64,000 bases of DNA from Lepidodermella squamata (taxonomy: Eukaryota > Gastrotricha). The translations under genes were made by a program, and so were the position numbers. The notes under the pieces are model-generated. The model was not told the origin of the DNA. It did not search any database and saw only the letters and a program-made list of their open reading frames with translations. The stretch is from NCBI GenBank assembly GCA_047495785.1, contig JBLDXI010000046.1, forward strand, positions 186,001-250,000, in the 5' to 3' direction. Positions 11,708 through 21,471 of the stretch are shown piece by piece (positions within the stretch are counted from its first letter, which is position 1; the number at the start of each line of letters is the position of its first letter).

Positions 11708-12316
11708 TCGATGAAAATGAGAAATTTCATGTTTTTTTACATGTTAAAATTGGCGCAAATAGAATGAAGTCGGAAAAATAAACAGTGGAAAGGGATCGGA
11801 AATCGGAAAGTCGAAGGCTTAAGAGATTTCCAATTTTTTGGTCTGATAATGTTCCAATAGAGTGAACAGAATGAAAAGTAATCTGAACAGAAAAACAGGA
11901 AATTTACAGGTAGTTTTCGGTGAAAGACGAATCTTCACCGGTGGAGATGAGAGATGAGAGAAACAATACAAGATCTCGAAGTCAGCAGCAAAATCTTCGA
12001 GAAATTCTGAAGTAAAGAGTTGCGTAACATATGAGAAGTTATCAGACACTGGTTTGCTTAAATTAGCAAGTCATCCCTTGGACCAAACAAGTTCTAATTG
12101 AAAGTACGTGACGCTACTGATTTCACGCGTAAGAGAGCGTTTTATCGATAAACCTCACCCCTGAGATTCTTTAGACGATCTTCTTTAATGAAGTGGGTAA
12201 GGTACATCGCATGTCAGGTTATACTAATATGATGAATATTTCTGTCTTCCTCATAATATTTAATGGCTTGGTCGTAGTATACACTATAATTTTGCTAGCG
12301 AAACGTTATCTTGGGA
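11708..12316. promoter_or_regulatory. Upstream region of receptor copy 2, conserved with copy 3
   Basis: From about 12108 to 12316 this matches 15690-15891 upstream of copy 3 over most of its length. Shared blocks include tgatttcacgc, ATCGATAAAC, CATGTC.GGT.TAACTAATATGA-like DNA and ATAATATTTAATGG. The common promoter block was therefore duplicated along with the gene. I see no separate gene in 11708-12107. Confidence 0.5.
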
Positions 12317-14725
12317 ATGATCTTTGGAAACGCCTATTTTCACCTCCTTGTCCTTACTGGATTAGCATTTAAAAATGCCGAATCGGTTGTTTCGAAGCCA
12401 TACCGGCTTTCAGTGTTTAGCTCCTTTGTCATGACGGGAGCTGAACCTTCCACGTCCCAATGCTGCGTATCGGCTACGAAATTCGTAGTTGAAAATGTCA
12501 ACAATCGAACCGATATCCTGCCCGATTACCACCTCGATCTGTTTGTTGAAGACGAAAAACTGACCAATTGGATGGGGCCAAGGCTTTTTATGAAGTACCT
12601 TGACAACTATTACGCAAAGCAGCCAGCGGATGGTCGGACTTACTTATCCCCTGTTATGCTAGGTCCAATGTCTGTTTGCAACAATTACGCTCTTGTGGCT
12701 AAGGCCTTTGGATTTTCAATGTTTTCCTCTGCCTGCAACGGACCTCAAATCGGTTGGAGAAGGTGGCTGTATCCAAATGTTTACAGCAGCCGAAGTTCAA
12801 CTGATGAGTACATGATGGCTTGGATAAAGGTGGTTAAAGAGGTCGGAAATTGGAAGCAAGTCGGAATTCTCCACAACGCGGGGAACCCTAGCGACGTGTC
12901 TTACACCCTGGTCCTCGAACGACTTTTTGTCCAAAACGGGGTTGACGTCATCTATTCAGACGTGGCAAATCTTTTCTCGGAAGAGTTTGTAATTGCTGCG
13001 AAACAGAGCAGAGCTCGTATTTTCGTGATTGGTTCCTCGCAGCTATCTCCGTGCGTCAATTTTCTGTGCTGGGCGTACAAGCATGGGATGCGAGCTCCCC
13101 GTTACGCTTTCATCGCTGCTTACTTTTGCTACATCCACCCAGATACGGTTACACAGTGCCCTGTTGAACATATTATAGCAATGTTGAGGATCACTTTTTA
13201 CGTCGGACTATTTACAAACCCTCTACGGCCGTTGGACATTACAACTAGCTTAGGTTATACAGCACGGCAGTATGACGAAGCATTTTTGAGGTATACCAAC
13301 TATACAAAATGTATAGATTGGGAGTATCGACTCAGCTGCCATGACTCAGCTATGGCTGGATTGATCACCTTAGATAGGACTGAAGAATTTCTGAGGCGGA
13401 ATTTCAACACAAACTTGCGAGATATCCAAAGTGATCTGAAAATAATGCCAGAATTGGTAGGTAACACTGTCAAAAGGTCCGAGATGATTGGCGTGCTTAA
13501 AGGTTCGATGCGATACGCACAAACTGGAGACCTAATTGGGGATGCTATTTTCATAGGACACCGCTGGTCTCAAAACATATCAAAATTTTACTATACAATG
13601 GAAAGAATCGACCAGCGAATAACAGATCCTTTTAATTACTCGAATTTCGAGCTGAAAAGATTCCCGACAAATGATACTTTGGTTTGGTTTACAAAGTCCG
13701 GCCGACCCCCGAAAGACCTCTCGGAAATTCAGCAGAGGAAAGTCATTTACCCTTTTAAAACTATGACTGCAGTGACTGCTATTTCCGTGGCATGTATCCT
13801 TTACCTTCTTATTTTGGCCGTTTTAATGGGAAAGAGTCAGACGGACATTGTAACCAAAAAATATTTCGATTATCCTAGCAATTCGATCCTATTAGCTGGT
13901 TGCTTGTTTATGGTTATTCAGTCGCTTTTAATGGCTATTGGAAATACTCACTTCCCAGAGGCATTGTGTAGCTGGCGGAAAGTTTTCCTTCTACTTGGCC
14001 TGGCGCTTGTAAACGGGGTGATATGTTTTCGAATTATTTTCTTGCCGAACTTCATTCGAAAACATGCAAAGCGCAGGAAACGTCGATCAAGGGCTATTAG
14101 GCTCAGGATGTATGTCTTGAAGAGACCTGTTGAGGAGACTAAGTCCTCAACTCTAGTTACTGAACCAAAACGTTATCGTTTTACTTCTTTACTCTGCTGT
14201 GCCAGATCGCCCAAGACTGAGGGAACTTCAACGACAAATCATTCGACGGGAGATCAAAAAACTGTATTAGGAACAATAGTTTTACTTTCAATTACTCTTC
14301 TCTGTGTGCTCGCTTGGTCAATTTTGCACCCTGTCAAGCTGATATCACGAATTTCGCCGCCACAGTTTGACGACGAGATGGATACTTATTTCGAAATTCG
14401 TGATGAATTCTGCTATTCACCTTTTCAAATTTACTGGATAGCAACATTTCTTGTCATTCACGTTTTCCTTCTAATTATTGGATGCTTTTTTGCATACGAA
14501 ACACGTCACTCGAAGGTGGGCAAGGCGCTTGTGATGCACGTTAGATTGGCCAGGTTGTCTGTTTTGAATGCTACAACTATGGTTTTGGCTACAATTCTGC
14601 TTGTGTTTTCGGTGCCTGACGCGGGAGTCTACCTTCAGGCTACTGTGTTTAGTATTTGCTGTTTGATATACGCTGTGAGCTCCGCGACCATTTCTTTATT
14701 TACAATTTTGAAGTATCATCCGTAA
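12317..14725 (+). CDS. Class C GPCR, GABA-B-receptor-like (copy 2), intronless
   Basis: One exon, 802 aa from the ATG at 12317. The layout is signal peptide, Venus-flytrap domain (KPYRLSVFSSFVMTGAEPST; NVNNRTDILPDYHLDL), linker WFTKSGRPPKDLSEIQQR (about 457-474), and seven TM segments beginning near residue 480. The long, basic second intracellular loop (about 575-650) separates TM3 from TM4. A cysteine in the first extracellular loop (EALCSWRK) and one in the second (DEFCYSP) are placed for the usual class C disulfide. It ends LFTILKYHP right after TM7, so no long tail. By eye alignment, the GABA-contacting serine cluster of GABA-B1 (YGSSSP) reads SSACNGP here, so GABA itself is unlikely to be the ligand (inference). 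Residues 423-476 are encoded by DNA identical to copy 3 (see findings). Confidence 0.9.
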   Translation: MIFGNAYFHLLVLTGLAFKNAESVVSKPYRLSVFSSFVMTGAEPSTSQCCVSATKFVVENVNNRTDILPDYHLDLFVEDEKLTNWMGPRLFMKYLDNYYAKQPADGRTYLSPVMLGPMSVCNNYALVAKAFGFSMFSSACNGPQIGWRRWLYPNVYSSRSSTDEYMMAWIKVVKEVGNWKQVGILHNAGNPSDVSYTLVLERLFVQNGVDVIYSDVANLFSEEFVIAAKQSRARIFVIGSSQLSPCVNFLCWAYKHGMRAPRYAFIAAYFCYIHPDTVTQCPVEHIIAMLRITFYVGLFTNPLRPLDITTSLGYTARQYDEAFLRYTNYTKCIDWEYRLSCHDSAMAGLITLDRTEEFLRRNFNTNLRDIQSDLKIMPELVGNTVKRSEMIGVLKGSMRYAQTGDLIGDAIFIGHRWSQNISKFYYTMERIDQRITDPFNYSNFELKRFPTNDTLVWFTKSGRPPKDLSEIQQRKVIYPFKTMTAVTAISVACILYLLILAVLMGKSQTDIVTKKYFDYPSNSILLAGCLFMVIQSLLMAIGNTHFPEALCSWRKVFLLLGLALVNGVICFRIIFLPNFIRKHAKRRKRRSRAIRLRMYVLKRPVEETKSSTLVTEPKRYRFTSLLCCARSPKTEGTSTTNHSTGDQKTVLGTIVLLSITLLCVLAWSILHPVKLISRISPPQFDDEMDTYFEIRDEFCYSPFQIYWIATFLVIHVFLLIIGCFFAYETRHSKVGKALVMHVRLARLSVLNATTMVLATILLVFSVPDAGVYLQATVFSICCLIYAVSSATISLFTILKYHP
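13583..13743 (+). repeat. 161-bp tract identical to 17158-17318
   Basis: The DNA encoding FYYTMERIDQRITDPFNYSN through the PPKD linker is identical base for base in copies 2 and 3, including third codon positions. The flanking receptor sequence differs at many synonymous sites, so this is a likely gene-conversion tract. Confidence 0.85.
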
Positions 14726-15891
14726 TTCCAAAATAAATAATCCGTGAGGACTTGAGACAAAGGTATCTTGTAGGCAATGGAAAATGGAAGAAAGAATTGT
14801 GCAAACAACGATCAATCAATGAAACAGTTTGAGAGATAATGAATTTACTGAAACATGGGTGGAAATGAAGTATTGTTTTTGTATGCTATTACAGCATAAC
14901 GCATAAACAGCCTTTTTTACCTCCTTATCCTGATTGAAATGGCCGTTAAAAATGGGCAGTTCGGCAGTTTCGAAGCCTTATCGACTTACACGGTGTTTTC
15001 ACGGCTTAAAGGACGATATCAGAATTTTGTACTTCGACAGTGACAGTAATTTCAGCTAGACCTGTTGTGTTAGGGATCTTCATGGGAGTAATTTAGAATC
15101 TGAAAATACCTATGATGTAGGTATTGTAGTCAGGTACTAAACAATCGGCTGAAATCAGCTGGGATGATATTGGTGATTGATACCCTTTTTCGCACACGTT
15201 CTTACCAGAAAAGCGGGTTTCAAACTCGTGTTTGGGGTCTCCGAAAAAAGCTAAGAATAAGAAGCAACGACTAACCATTCTACCGCCCAAATACTACCAC
15301 CTTGCAACAACATTCATTCGAGCTGCGATACCTACAATGCCCTACTGCCCAGTCTCAAAAGCCTCGCAAAGATCTAACATGAGATTGGCCTGAAGGACGA
15401 ATATCCATCGATATAACCGATGTGTAATCCGCCTGATTTTGCACTGATTTTGAGGGTCCTGCAGTGTGGAGCCAACCAGCCACTGCAGCCGCCGGTATCT
15501 GTACAATTTGATTGTTTTTCCGGAAGTAAATCTGTTGGTCAGAATCAGAACACTGATCAGCCGCTCTTAAATGTAGCAAAATTGTAAAATGGACTTCTCA
15601 GTCGCGTTTATTTTTACGTTGTGTTACTTGAGTTGAGCAGCCTGTAATGTGTAACATTTTGCTACGAATAGCTAAATCAATTAATAAATGCGTGATACTA
15701 ATGATTTCACGCATGTTAAGAGAGCCATTAATCGATAAACTTACCCCTAAGATTTTGTAAATATATGATCTTCTTAAATCGCATGTCGGGTCTAACTAAT
15801 ATGACGAGAATCGTTTTTTCCTTATAATATTTAATGGTTTGGACTTGATATACTTGATTTTGCTCGTGAACTGTACAATAATATCTCTGAA
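14726..15891. other. Intergenic region with receptor relic and duplicated promoter
   Basis: Holds the 5' receptor relic at about 14908-15000 (listed separately) and the conserved upstream block of copy 3 (about 15690-15891). Between them there are only short ORFs without recognisable domains. Confidence 0.4.
14908..15000 (+). pseudogene. Relic of the 5' end of a class C receptor copy
   Basis: The stretch acagccttttttacctcctt...tttcgaagccttatcgactt matches the signal-peptide and first mature codons of copy 3 (15903-15990), including gccgttaaaaatg and gtttcgaagcctta. It carries small indels and breaks off about 30 codons in. It is a dead fragment of another tandem copy. Confidence 0.75.
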
Positions 15892-18279
15892 ATGATTCTA
15901 GAGAAGGCCTTTTTTCACTTCCTTTTCCTTACTGAAATAGCCGTTAAAAATGCCAAATCGGTTGTTTCGAAGCCTTATCGACTTTCAGTGTTTAGTTCCT
16001 TTCTCATAACAGGCGTAGAGCCGTCAACATCCCAGTGCTGCATAGCCGCCACAAAATTCGTTGTTGAAAACATCAACAATCGAACTGACATACTACCAGA
16101 TTATCATCTCGATTTGTTAGTCGAGGACGAAAAGTTCAATAATTGGATGGGGCCAAGGCTTTTCATGAAATATCTTGACGACTACGAGAAGCAAGCCTCA
16201 GATGGTCGGACATACTTGTCACCCGTCACGCTAGGTCCAATGTCGGTTTGCAACAATTATGCTCCTGCGGCGAAGGCGTTGGGATTTTCAATGTTTTCCA
16301 CGAATTGCAACGGACCTCAAATCGTGAGGAATAGATGGCTGTATCCAAATATCAACAGCAGCCGAAGCTCAAGCGATGAGTACATGATTGCGTGGATTAA
16401 GGTGGTTAAAGAGATTGGGAACTGGAAGCAAGTCGGAATTCTCCACAGTTCGGCAAACCCTAATGATCTCGCTTACACCTTGGTCCTCGAGCGGCTTTTT
16501 GTCCAAAACGGGGTTGACGTCATCTACTCAGATGTGACAAATCTTTTTTCGGAAGAGTTTGTTATCGCTGCGAAGCAGAGCAGAGCTCGTATTTTCGCGA
16601 TTGGGTCTGGTCAACTTCCTCTATGCGCAAATTTGCTATGCTGGGCGTACAAGCATGGTATGCGAGCTCCTCGATACGTTTTTATCCTATCATACTTTTG
16701 CTATATGCCCCCAGATACGGTGACGCAATGCCCTTTGGAACACATTATAGCTATGCTGAGAATAACTTTCTTCGTCGGATTTTTTACGAACCCTCTACGG
16801 CCATTGGACATTACAACTAGTCTCGGCTATACCGCCCGGCAGTATGACGAAGCATTTTTGAAGTATATGCACTATACACGATGCATAGATTGGGAGTATC
16901 GCCTCAACTGCCACGATTCAGCTATGACAGGTTTAATCGTCCTAGATAGGACTGAAGCTTTTTTGAAGCGAAGTTTCAACAAAACCTTGCGTGATATCCA
17001 AAGTGATTTGAAAATGATGCCAGAAATGGTTGGTAAAATTGTCACTGAGTCTGAAATGTTTGGTGTGGTTCGAGGTTCCATTAGATACTCCTCACTAACT
17101 CGGGACCTAATCGGGGATCCCGTTTTTATAGGACATCGCTGGACTCAAAATGTATCGAAATTTTACTATACAATGGAAAGAATCGACCAGCGAATAACAG
17201 ATCCTTTTAATTACTCGAATTTCGAGCTGAAAAGATTCCCGACAAATGATACTTTGGTTTGGTTTACAAAGTCCGGCCGACCCCCGAAAGACCTCTCGGA
17301 AATTCAGCAGAGGAAAGTAATTTACCCTTGGAGAACTATGATAGCTGTGACTGCTATTTCGGTGGCATGTATCCTATATCTACTGATTTTGGCGGTTCTA
17401 ATGGTAAGAAGAAGGAATGGGCATGTAACTAGAAGATACTTCGATTATCCAAGCAATTCGATCCTCTTAATTGGTTGCTCATTTATGGTGATTCAGTCCG
17501 TTTTAATGGCTCTGGGTAGTACTTACTTCCCAGAAGCGCTGTGTAGCTGGCGAAAGGTTTTCCTTCTACTTGGCCTGGCTCTGGTTAATGGGGTGATATG
17601 CTTTCGAATGATTTTCTTGCCAAGTTTCATCCGAAAACATGCGAAGCTCGTGAAACTTCAAACAAGAAGTACGAATTTCAGGATGAGTGGTTCAGATAAT
17701 TCAGTCAAGTCGACTAAACCAAAACTTTATCGTTCAGCTTCTTTACTTTGCTGTGCAAGACCGGCCAAGCCTGAGGAGATTTCAACAGTAAATCTTCTTG
17801 CGGGAGATCGAAAAACTGTAATCGGCACTTCGCTGCTGTTTGCGGTCACGCTTTTCTGCGTTATCGCCTGGTCTATCTTGCACCCAGTCAAGCTGATTTC
17901 ACGCTTTTCCCCGCTTCAATTTGACGACGAGGGCGATACGTATTTTGAAGTTCGTGACGAATTCTGCTATTCACCTTTTCAGATCTACTGGATAGCAACA
18001 TTTCTAGTGATTCATATTTTCCTGCTAATTATCGGATGCTTTTTCGCGTATGAAACACGCCACTCGAATGTAAGCAAGAAGCTTGTCATGCACGTTAGAT
18101 TAGCCAGACTGTCTGTTGTGAATGCTACGACCATGGTTTTGGCTACGATTTTGCTAGTGCTTTCAGTCCCTGACGCAGGAGTTTACCTTCAGGTTACTGT
18201 GTTTAGTATTTGTTGCTTAATATACGCCGTCAGCTCAGCGACAATTTCACTGTTTACTATTTTCGAAAGATGTACGTAA
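15892..18279 (+). CDS. Class C GPCR, GABA-B-receptor-like (copy 3), intronless
   Basis: One exon, 795 aa, closest to copy 2. Signal peptide (MILEKAFFHFLFLTEIAVKN), Venus-flytrap domain with KPYRLSVFSSFLITGVEPST and NINNRTDILPDYHLDL, linker FTKSGRPPKDLSEIQQR, TM1 IAVTAISVACILYLLILAVL, TM2 SILLIGCSFMVIQSVLMALG, and TM3 leading to FLPSFIRKHAK. A basic intracellular loop of about 70 residues follows, then TM4-TM7 ending LFTIFERCT. Gene and about 200 bases of upstream DNA are a tandem duplicate of copy 2. A short C-terminus with no coiled coil means that if it dimerises like GABA-B receptors it must do so through other contacts. The serine cluster used for GABA binding is replaced (FSTNCNGPQI). 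Confidence 0.9.
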   Translation: MILEKAFFHFLFLTEIAVKNAKSVVSKPYRLSVFSSFLITGVEPSTSQCCIAATKFVVENINNRTDILPDYHLDLLVEDEKFNNWMGPRLFMKYLDDYEKQASDGRTYLSPVTLGPMSVCNNYAPAAKALGFSMFSTNCNGPQIVRNRWLYPNINSSRSSSDEYMIAWIKVVKEIGNWKQVGILHSSANPNDLAYTLVLERLFVQNGVDVIYSDVTNLFSEEFVIAAKQSRARIFAIGSGQLPLCANLLCWAYKHGMRAPRYVFILSYFCYMPPDTVTQCPLEHIIAMLRITFFVGFFTNPLRPLDITTSLGYTARQYDEAFLKYMHYTRCIDWEYRLNCHDSAMTGLIVLDRTEAFLKRSFNKTLRDIQSDLKMMPEMVGKIVTESEMFGVVRGSIRYSSLTRDLIGDPVFIGHRWTQNVSKFYYTMERIDQRITDPFNYSNFELKRFPTNDTLVWFTKSGRPPKDLSEIQQRKVIYPWRTMIAVTAISVACILYLLILAVLMVRRRNGHVTRRYFDYPSNSILLIGCSFMVIQSVLMALGSTYFPEALCSWRKVFLLLGLALVNGVICFRMIFLPSFIRKHAKLVKLQTRSTNFRMSGSDNSVKSTKPKLYRSASLLCCARPAKPEEISTVNLLAGDRKTVIGTSLLFAVTLFCVIAWSILHPVKLISRFSPLQFDDEGDTYFEVRDEFCYSPFQIYWIATFLVIHIFLLIIGCFFAYETRHSNVSKKLVMHVRLARLSVVNATTMVLATILLVLSVPDAGVYLQVTVFSICCLIYAVSSATISLFTIFERCT
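17158..17318 (+). repeat. 161-bp tract identical to 13583-13743
   Basis: Partner of the conversion tract in copy 2. It covers the end of the ligand domain and the PPKD linker. Confidence 0.85.
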
Positions 18280-18643
18280 TTTATTTGTAATAACGCATGG
18301 ACGAAAGGTAACTCGATTGGATAATTGAATTTGAAGCAATGAACTTGAGGGATTTTTTTTGAAAAAGCTAGAAAATTAGATAAGTATTTTTGCATACATT
18401 TTCAGACAGCCGAACCATATTTCCATCTTGCAAATCCTATTTATTCCACATTAATCGGATAATTTATCTTACATTTTCTTCACATTGTGATAAAGCCGGT
18501 TTGAATTATGCTGATAAGAGGTTTTTATCAGGATTTTCGAGAATTCTAGAACAATTTTTTACTTGGGGAAAACTTTATTGGAGCCCTATCTTAAGGTAAC
18601 AGTCAGTCTTCAAGATAAAGTCAAGTCGAAGGTTCACACTATT
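18280..18643. other. Intergenic, convergent genes
   Basis: AT-rich spacer between the 3' ends of receptor copy 3 (+) and the propeller gene (-). No gene or repeat was recognised. Confidence 0.4.
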
Positions 18644-19954
18644 TTAAACTAATTGCGAGCCAAACAAAGAAACCATAGTGATTACAGCAAAACTAAAGAA
18701 CTGTCCAGCCGCGCCACTTGTTGTGGTAGGAATAAATGGCGTGGTTCCTTGGTCAGAAGTTGGACCAAATGCGTAGATGAAGCCATCAGAGCCCTGTGCG
18801 TAAATTACCCCGGCCGAAAACGCGTAATGACAATTGAGAAAAAATCCAGGATCAACAATACTGATAGTCGAAGCAACAGTTCCGTCATTTTTGTCGTAAA
18901 TCACAAAACCAGAATACGATTGGCCGATTACATAGTCATTCAAAACTATAGGATTGCAAGCTGTAGGCGCAGGCGGGTCAGACGCTGCAAGGCTAATTGA
19001 CGTAATAAAATAGCCACTAGCAACGAGAAACTTCCCAAGAACAAAATGATCACCCTTCTGGCATCTGCGGTATACAACTTCGCCATCGGTGGCATAACTG
19101 AAAAAGCTGTCGCAGATTAAGCCGTCTTCATCTGCCGTCCATTTCCAAGCTTTTTTATCGATATCAATAGCTATCATTTGAGTTTTATTCCTCGTAATTG
19201 CGATATTCCCGGTTATCATAGGTGCTTGATTTGCTGGGCTGTCTTCAAGTGGGATGTCAACACTCCACAGCTTATTGCCATTCTTCGTTGCGTCATATTC
19301 AGCGACAGCATCGTTAGTCGAGCTCGCCGTCAGTCCGATCAATCGATTATAGTGCGAGAGGGATAGGTAATAAGGAATATCGAGAGAAGAGACACCAAAT
19401 GGTGTTCTCTGCAGCCCTGTTTGGAAGTCCAGTCCGACCAACCCACCGCTTATCCCATCGGCTGTATAAGCGACGACTAGATCTTTCAACCCTGTAACTG
19501 GCATTATATCGCGAATACGACCCGGCAGTTTTTGAGACCATATGACACCCTCCTTCCCAGCGACAAGGCTGATTGCGACAATTTGCCCGTCAATATCTGC
19601 GAGGAACATGAGTTGACTTTCAGGCTCAATCACCTGATACGATGCTGTCCAGTTCACCTTGACCTTGATCTGATTGATAAGAGCACCGTCTTTAGAAGCG
19701 ATAATTGCCAAATCGCCGTCGCCCGTTGTAGCGTAAATTTTCTTGTTGAGGACAAAAACTCGACTAAGGCCTAGCAGGGTAGACACGGGCTTGCGAGTCC
19801 ATAAAATGTCAATTTTGTTAACAGGGCCCAAGGTAAATGGCTTGAATCCTGTATGGGCGTAATCGCCTCCCTCGTCGATCCAATCATCAACAGCCGCGTG
19901 TGCCTGGCACAGCAAAGGTATCAAGAAAATGGTAGATCCTAGACTTAGTCTCAT
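18644..19954 (-). CDS. Secreted PQQ/BamB-like beta-propeller protein, possibly GPI-anchored
   Basis: A single-exon reading frame; I choose the Met at 19954 (436 aa), because MRLSLGSTIFLIPLLCQAHA is a clear signal peptide, over the upstream in-frame Met at 20113. The body shows repeated quinoprotein/WD-like blades: KIYATTGDGDLAIIASKDGA, LMFLADIDGQIVAISLVAGK, LVVAYTADGISGGLVGLDFQ, GVIYAQGSDGFIYAFG. This pattern (Y..t.DG.l.aid..tG) is typical of PQQ-type propellers. No PQQ-binding or enzymatic residues can be confirmed, so a binding or scaffold role is likelier than dehydrogenase activity. The C-terminus (TTTSGAAGQFFSFAVITMVSLFGSQLV region) ends in a hydrophobic stretch after a small-residue cluster, which fits a GPI signal. 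Candidate N-glycosylation sites are present (NWTAS, NKTQ). Confidence 0.78.
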   Translation of the reverse strand: MRLSLGSTIFLIPLLCQAHAAVDDWIDEGGDYAHTGFKPFTLGPVNKIDILWTRKPVSTLLGLSRVFVLNKKIYATTGDGDLAIIASKDGALINQIKVKVNWTASYQVIEPESQLMFLADIDGQIVAISLVAGKEGVIWSQKLPGRIRDIMPVTGLKDLVVAYTADGISGGLVGLDFQTGLQRTPFGVSSLDIPYYLSLSHYNRLIGLTASSTNDAVAEYDATKNGNKLWSVDIPLEDSPANQAPMITGNIAITRNKTQMIAIDIDKKAWKWTADEDGLICDSFFSYATDGEVVYRRCQKGDHFVLGKFLVASGYFITSISLAASDPPAPTACNPIVLNDYVIGQSYSGFVIYDKNDGTVASTISIVDPGFFLNCHYAFSAGVIYAQGSDGFIYAFGPTSDQGTTPFIPTTTSGAAGQFFSFAVITMVSLFGSQLV

Positions 19955-20519
19955 TTTTTGCCAGTCAAAAAAGTTATTCCATGAACTGAAATACATAGAA
20001 TAGTCGCCCGGTCTCTCAGCCTTATCAAATCTTATCTGAATAAGGCCATCCGCTAGAAAAGGAATGATAATATATGTCGGTGATTTGATTTGTACAGCCC
20101 AGCGTAGTGGCATTTCAAGTGTGACTTGTCGCGCAAGTTATCAGCAATATCATTGCGGAGTGATAACTAAAAGGCCAAGCAATTAAGTGCGTAGAAACAC
20201 TTTTTTGTTGGAAGGCGGACAACGTTATGTTGTCATTTCCATTTTCAGGTCAAAAACGTGAGTTATGCATATTGGGGCGGGAAAAGTTTTGAAGTTATGC
20301 ATCAAAACGGCCCCAATGGTGCATAATCGTGGCTCACTTCGGCTGATCAACAATAATGGCTCATCGGCAATATGTTGCATGATCGTGTGCTTTTGTGGGG
20401 TGACTAACGGCTGAAGAGAAACAAATTTTCAAAATGTTTACCCGGCATTTATGCATCATTAGGAGAGGAGAGGAATTACTACACATTTTAAAACTTTCAA
20501 TTTTGTGGCTATGCTTATT
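19955..20519. other. Intergenic
   Basis: No gene seen. The propeller gene's upstream in-frame codons (to 20113) are probably untranslated. About 20230-20470 contains several ATGCAT/TTATGCA-like short repeats but no recognisable element. Confidence 0.35.
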
Positions 20520-21260
20520 TTATCTGTTACATATCAAATTGTTAAGAGCGCCAAACAGCTGCCAGCTTTCGCTTGGCGAGCTTTGATTTCCTCGTCCATT
20601 TTACCGTCTGATGTGATGATGCTACAGATGATGTAACCTTCTCCAATAATTTCCCATCTAGTTCCAGTTGATAATTTTCCTAGCGCGCGACTCTAGTGGA
20701 TGTCAAAAAAGTGTTTTTCATAATTTTATATTGTTCGCTGAGGCTTTTAGGTTTCGATGCTTCATCTGCCGCGTTCAAATTGTGGGTCCCATGAATTTGT
20801 TCGTTGTAGAAAGCCTTAAACTTATCTTGGCGCAAAATGTTATTTTTTCTACTTTGCCAGTAGTGCGCCCTAGGTCTGCTGTAGTAGCACGGGAATTTGA
20901 ATTTAGCAACCACAAGCCGGTGATCTGATTCCAGTATCGGTTCCTGAATGATTTGGCACGATTAAATTTGTTGTTTGTTATCAACAGACGTTAATATGAA
21001 ATCAATCATAGACTTGTATCTACCGTCACCTGACACCAATGAATACCCGCAGTTTGGGAAAAAAGTATTTGTAAAACACAAATTATTACTCGCTGCAAAT
21101 TCAACTCAACAGTTTCCATTCGAGTTTGCAGTTTTGTTTGCATATTCACCAACGATTTTCGAATTCAGTTGGCTTTTTACCTGGCCGTTAAGGTCTCCCA
21201 TGATACCAATTTTACTGGATTTATTCAGTAACCTGTTGTATTCCACGTTTTATTCCACGT
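20520..21260 (-). mobile_element. Degenerate non-LTR retrotransposon fragment (endonuclease end plus RT 3' piece)
   Basis: Read on the minus strand, with frame breaks. MGDLNGQVKSQLNSKIVGEY (about 21200-21140) matches the GDLNAQVG..VG motif of APE-type endonucleases in RTE/CR1-like elements. IDFILTSVDN (about 21010) and SDHRLVVAKFKFP (about 20925-20890) match the conserved DY/FIL and SDH motifs at the domain's end. Further down, IITSDGKMDEEIKARQAKAG (about 20620-20560) matches the region after the reverse transcriptase palm. The central RT is deleted and several stops interrupt the frame, so the element is dead. Confidence 0.72.
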
Positions 21261-21471
21261 GAAAGTCTCACGATAGATCCTAAGCCTGACCGACATATCG
21301 CTTATATGTCTTATGTCAGCAAATTGTTATCATTTTGCGTCGCCGAAGTAGGCCTGGGCAAGCTGGCCCATGAGTCGAGCGTACGGAAACGGGAGTCCGA
21401 ATGGCTGGAACTGGGTCGCTGGATGTCCTTGAAAGGAGTCAACTGGATGCGTGACTGGCAAAATGGCGTGT

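Noticed and set aside
15093-15579. Two minus-strand ORFs (65 and 74 codons)
   Set aside because: No recognisable domain, no splice logic and no match to neighbouring families; probably chance.
20668-20928. Plus-strand ORF of 86 codons
   Set aside because: The opposite strand carries the retroelement endonuclease motif SDHRLVVAKFKFP, which explains the open frame.
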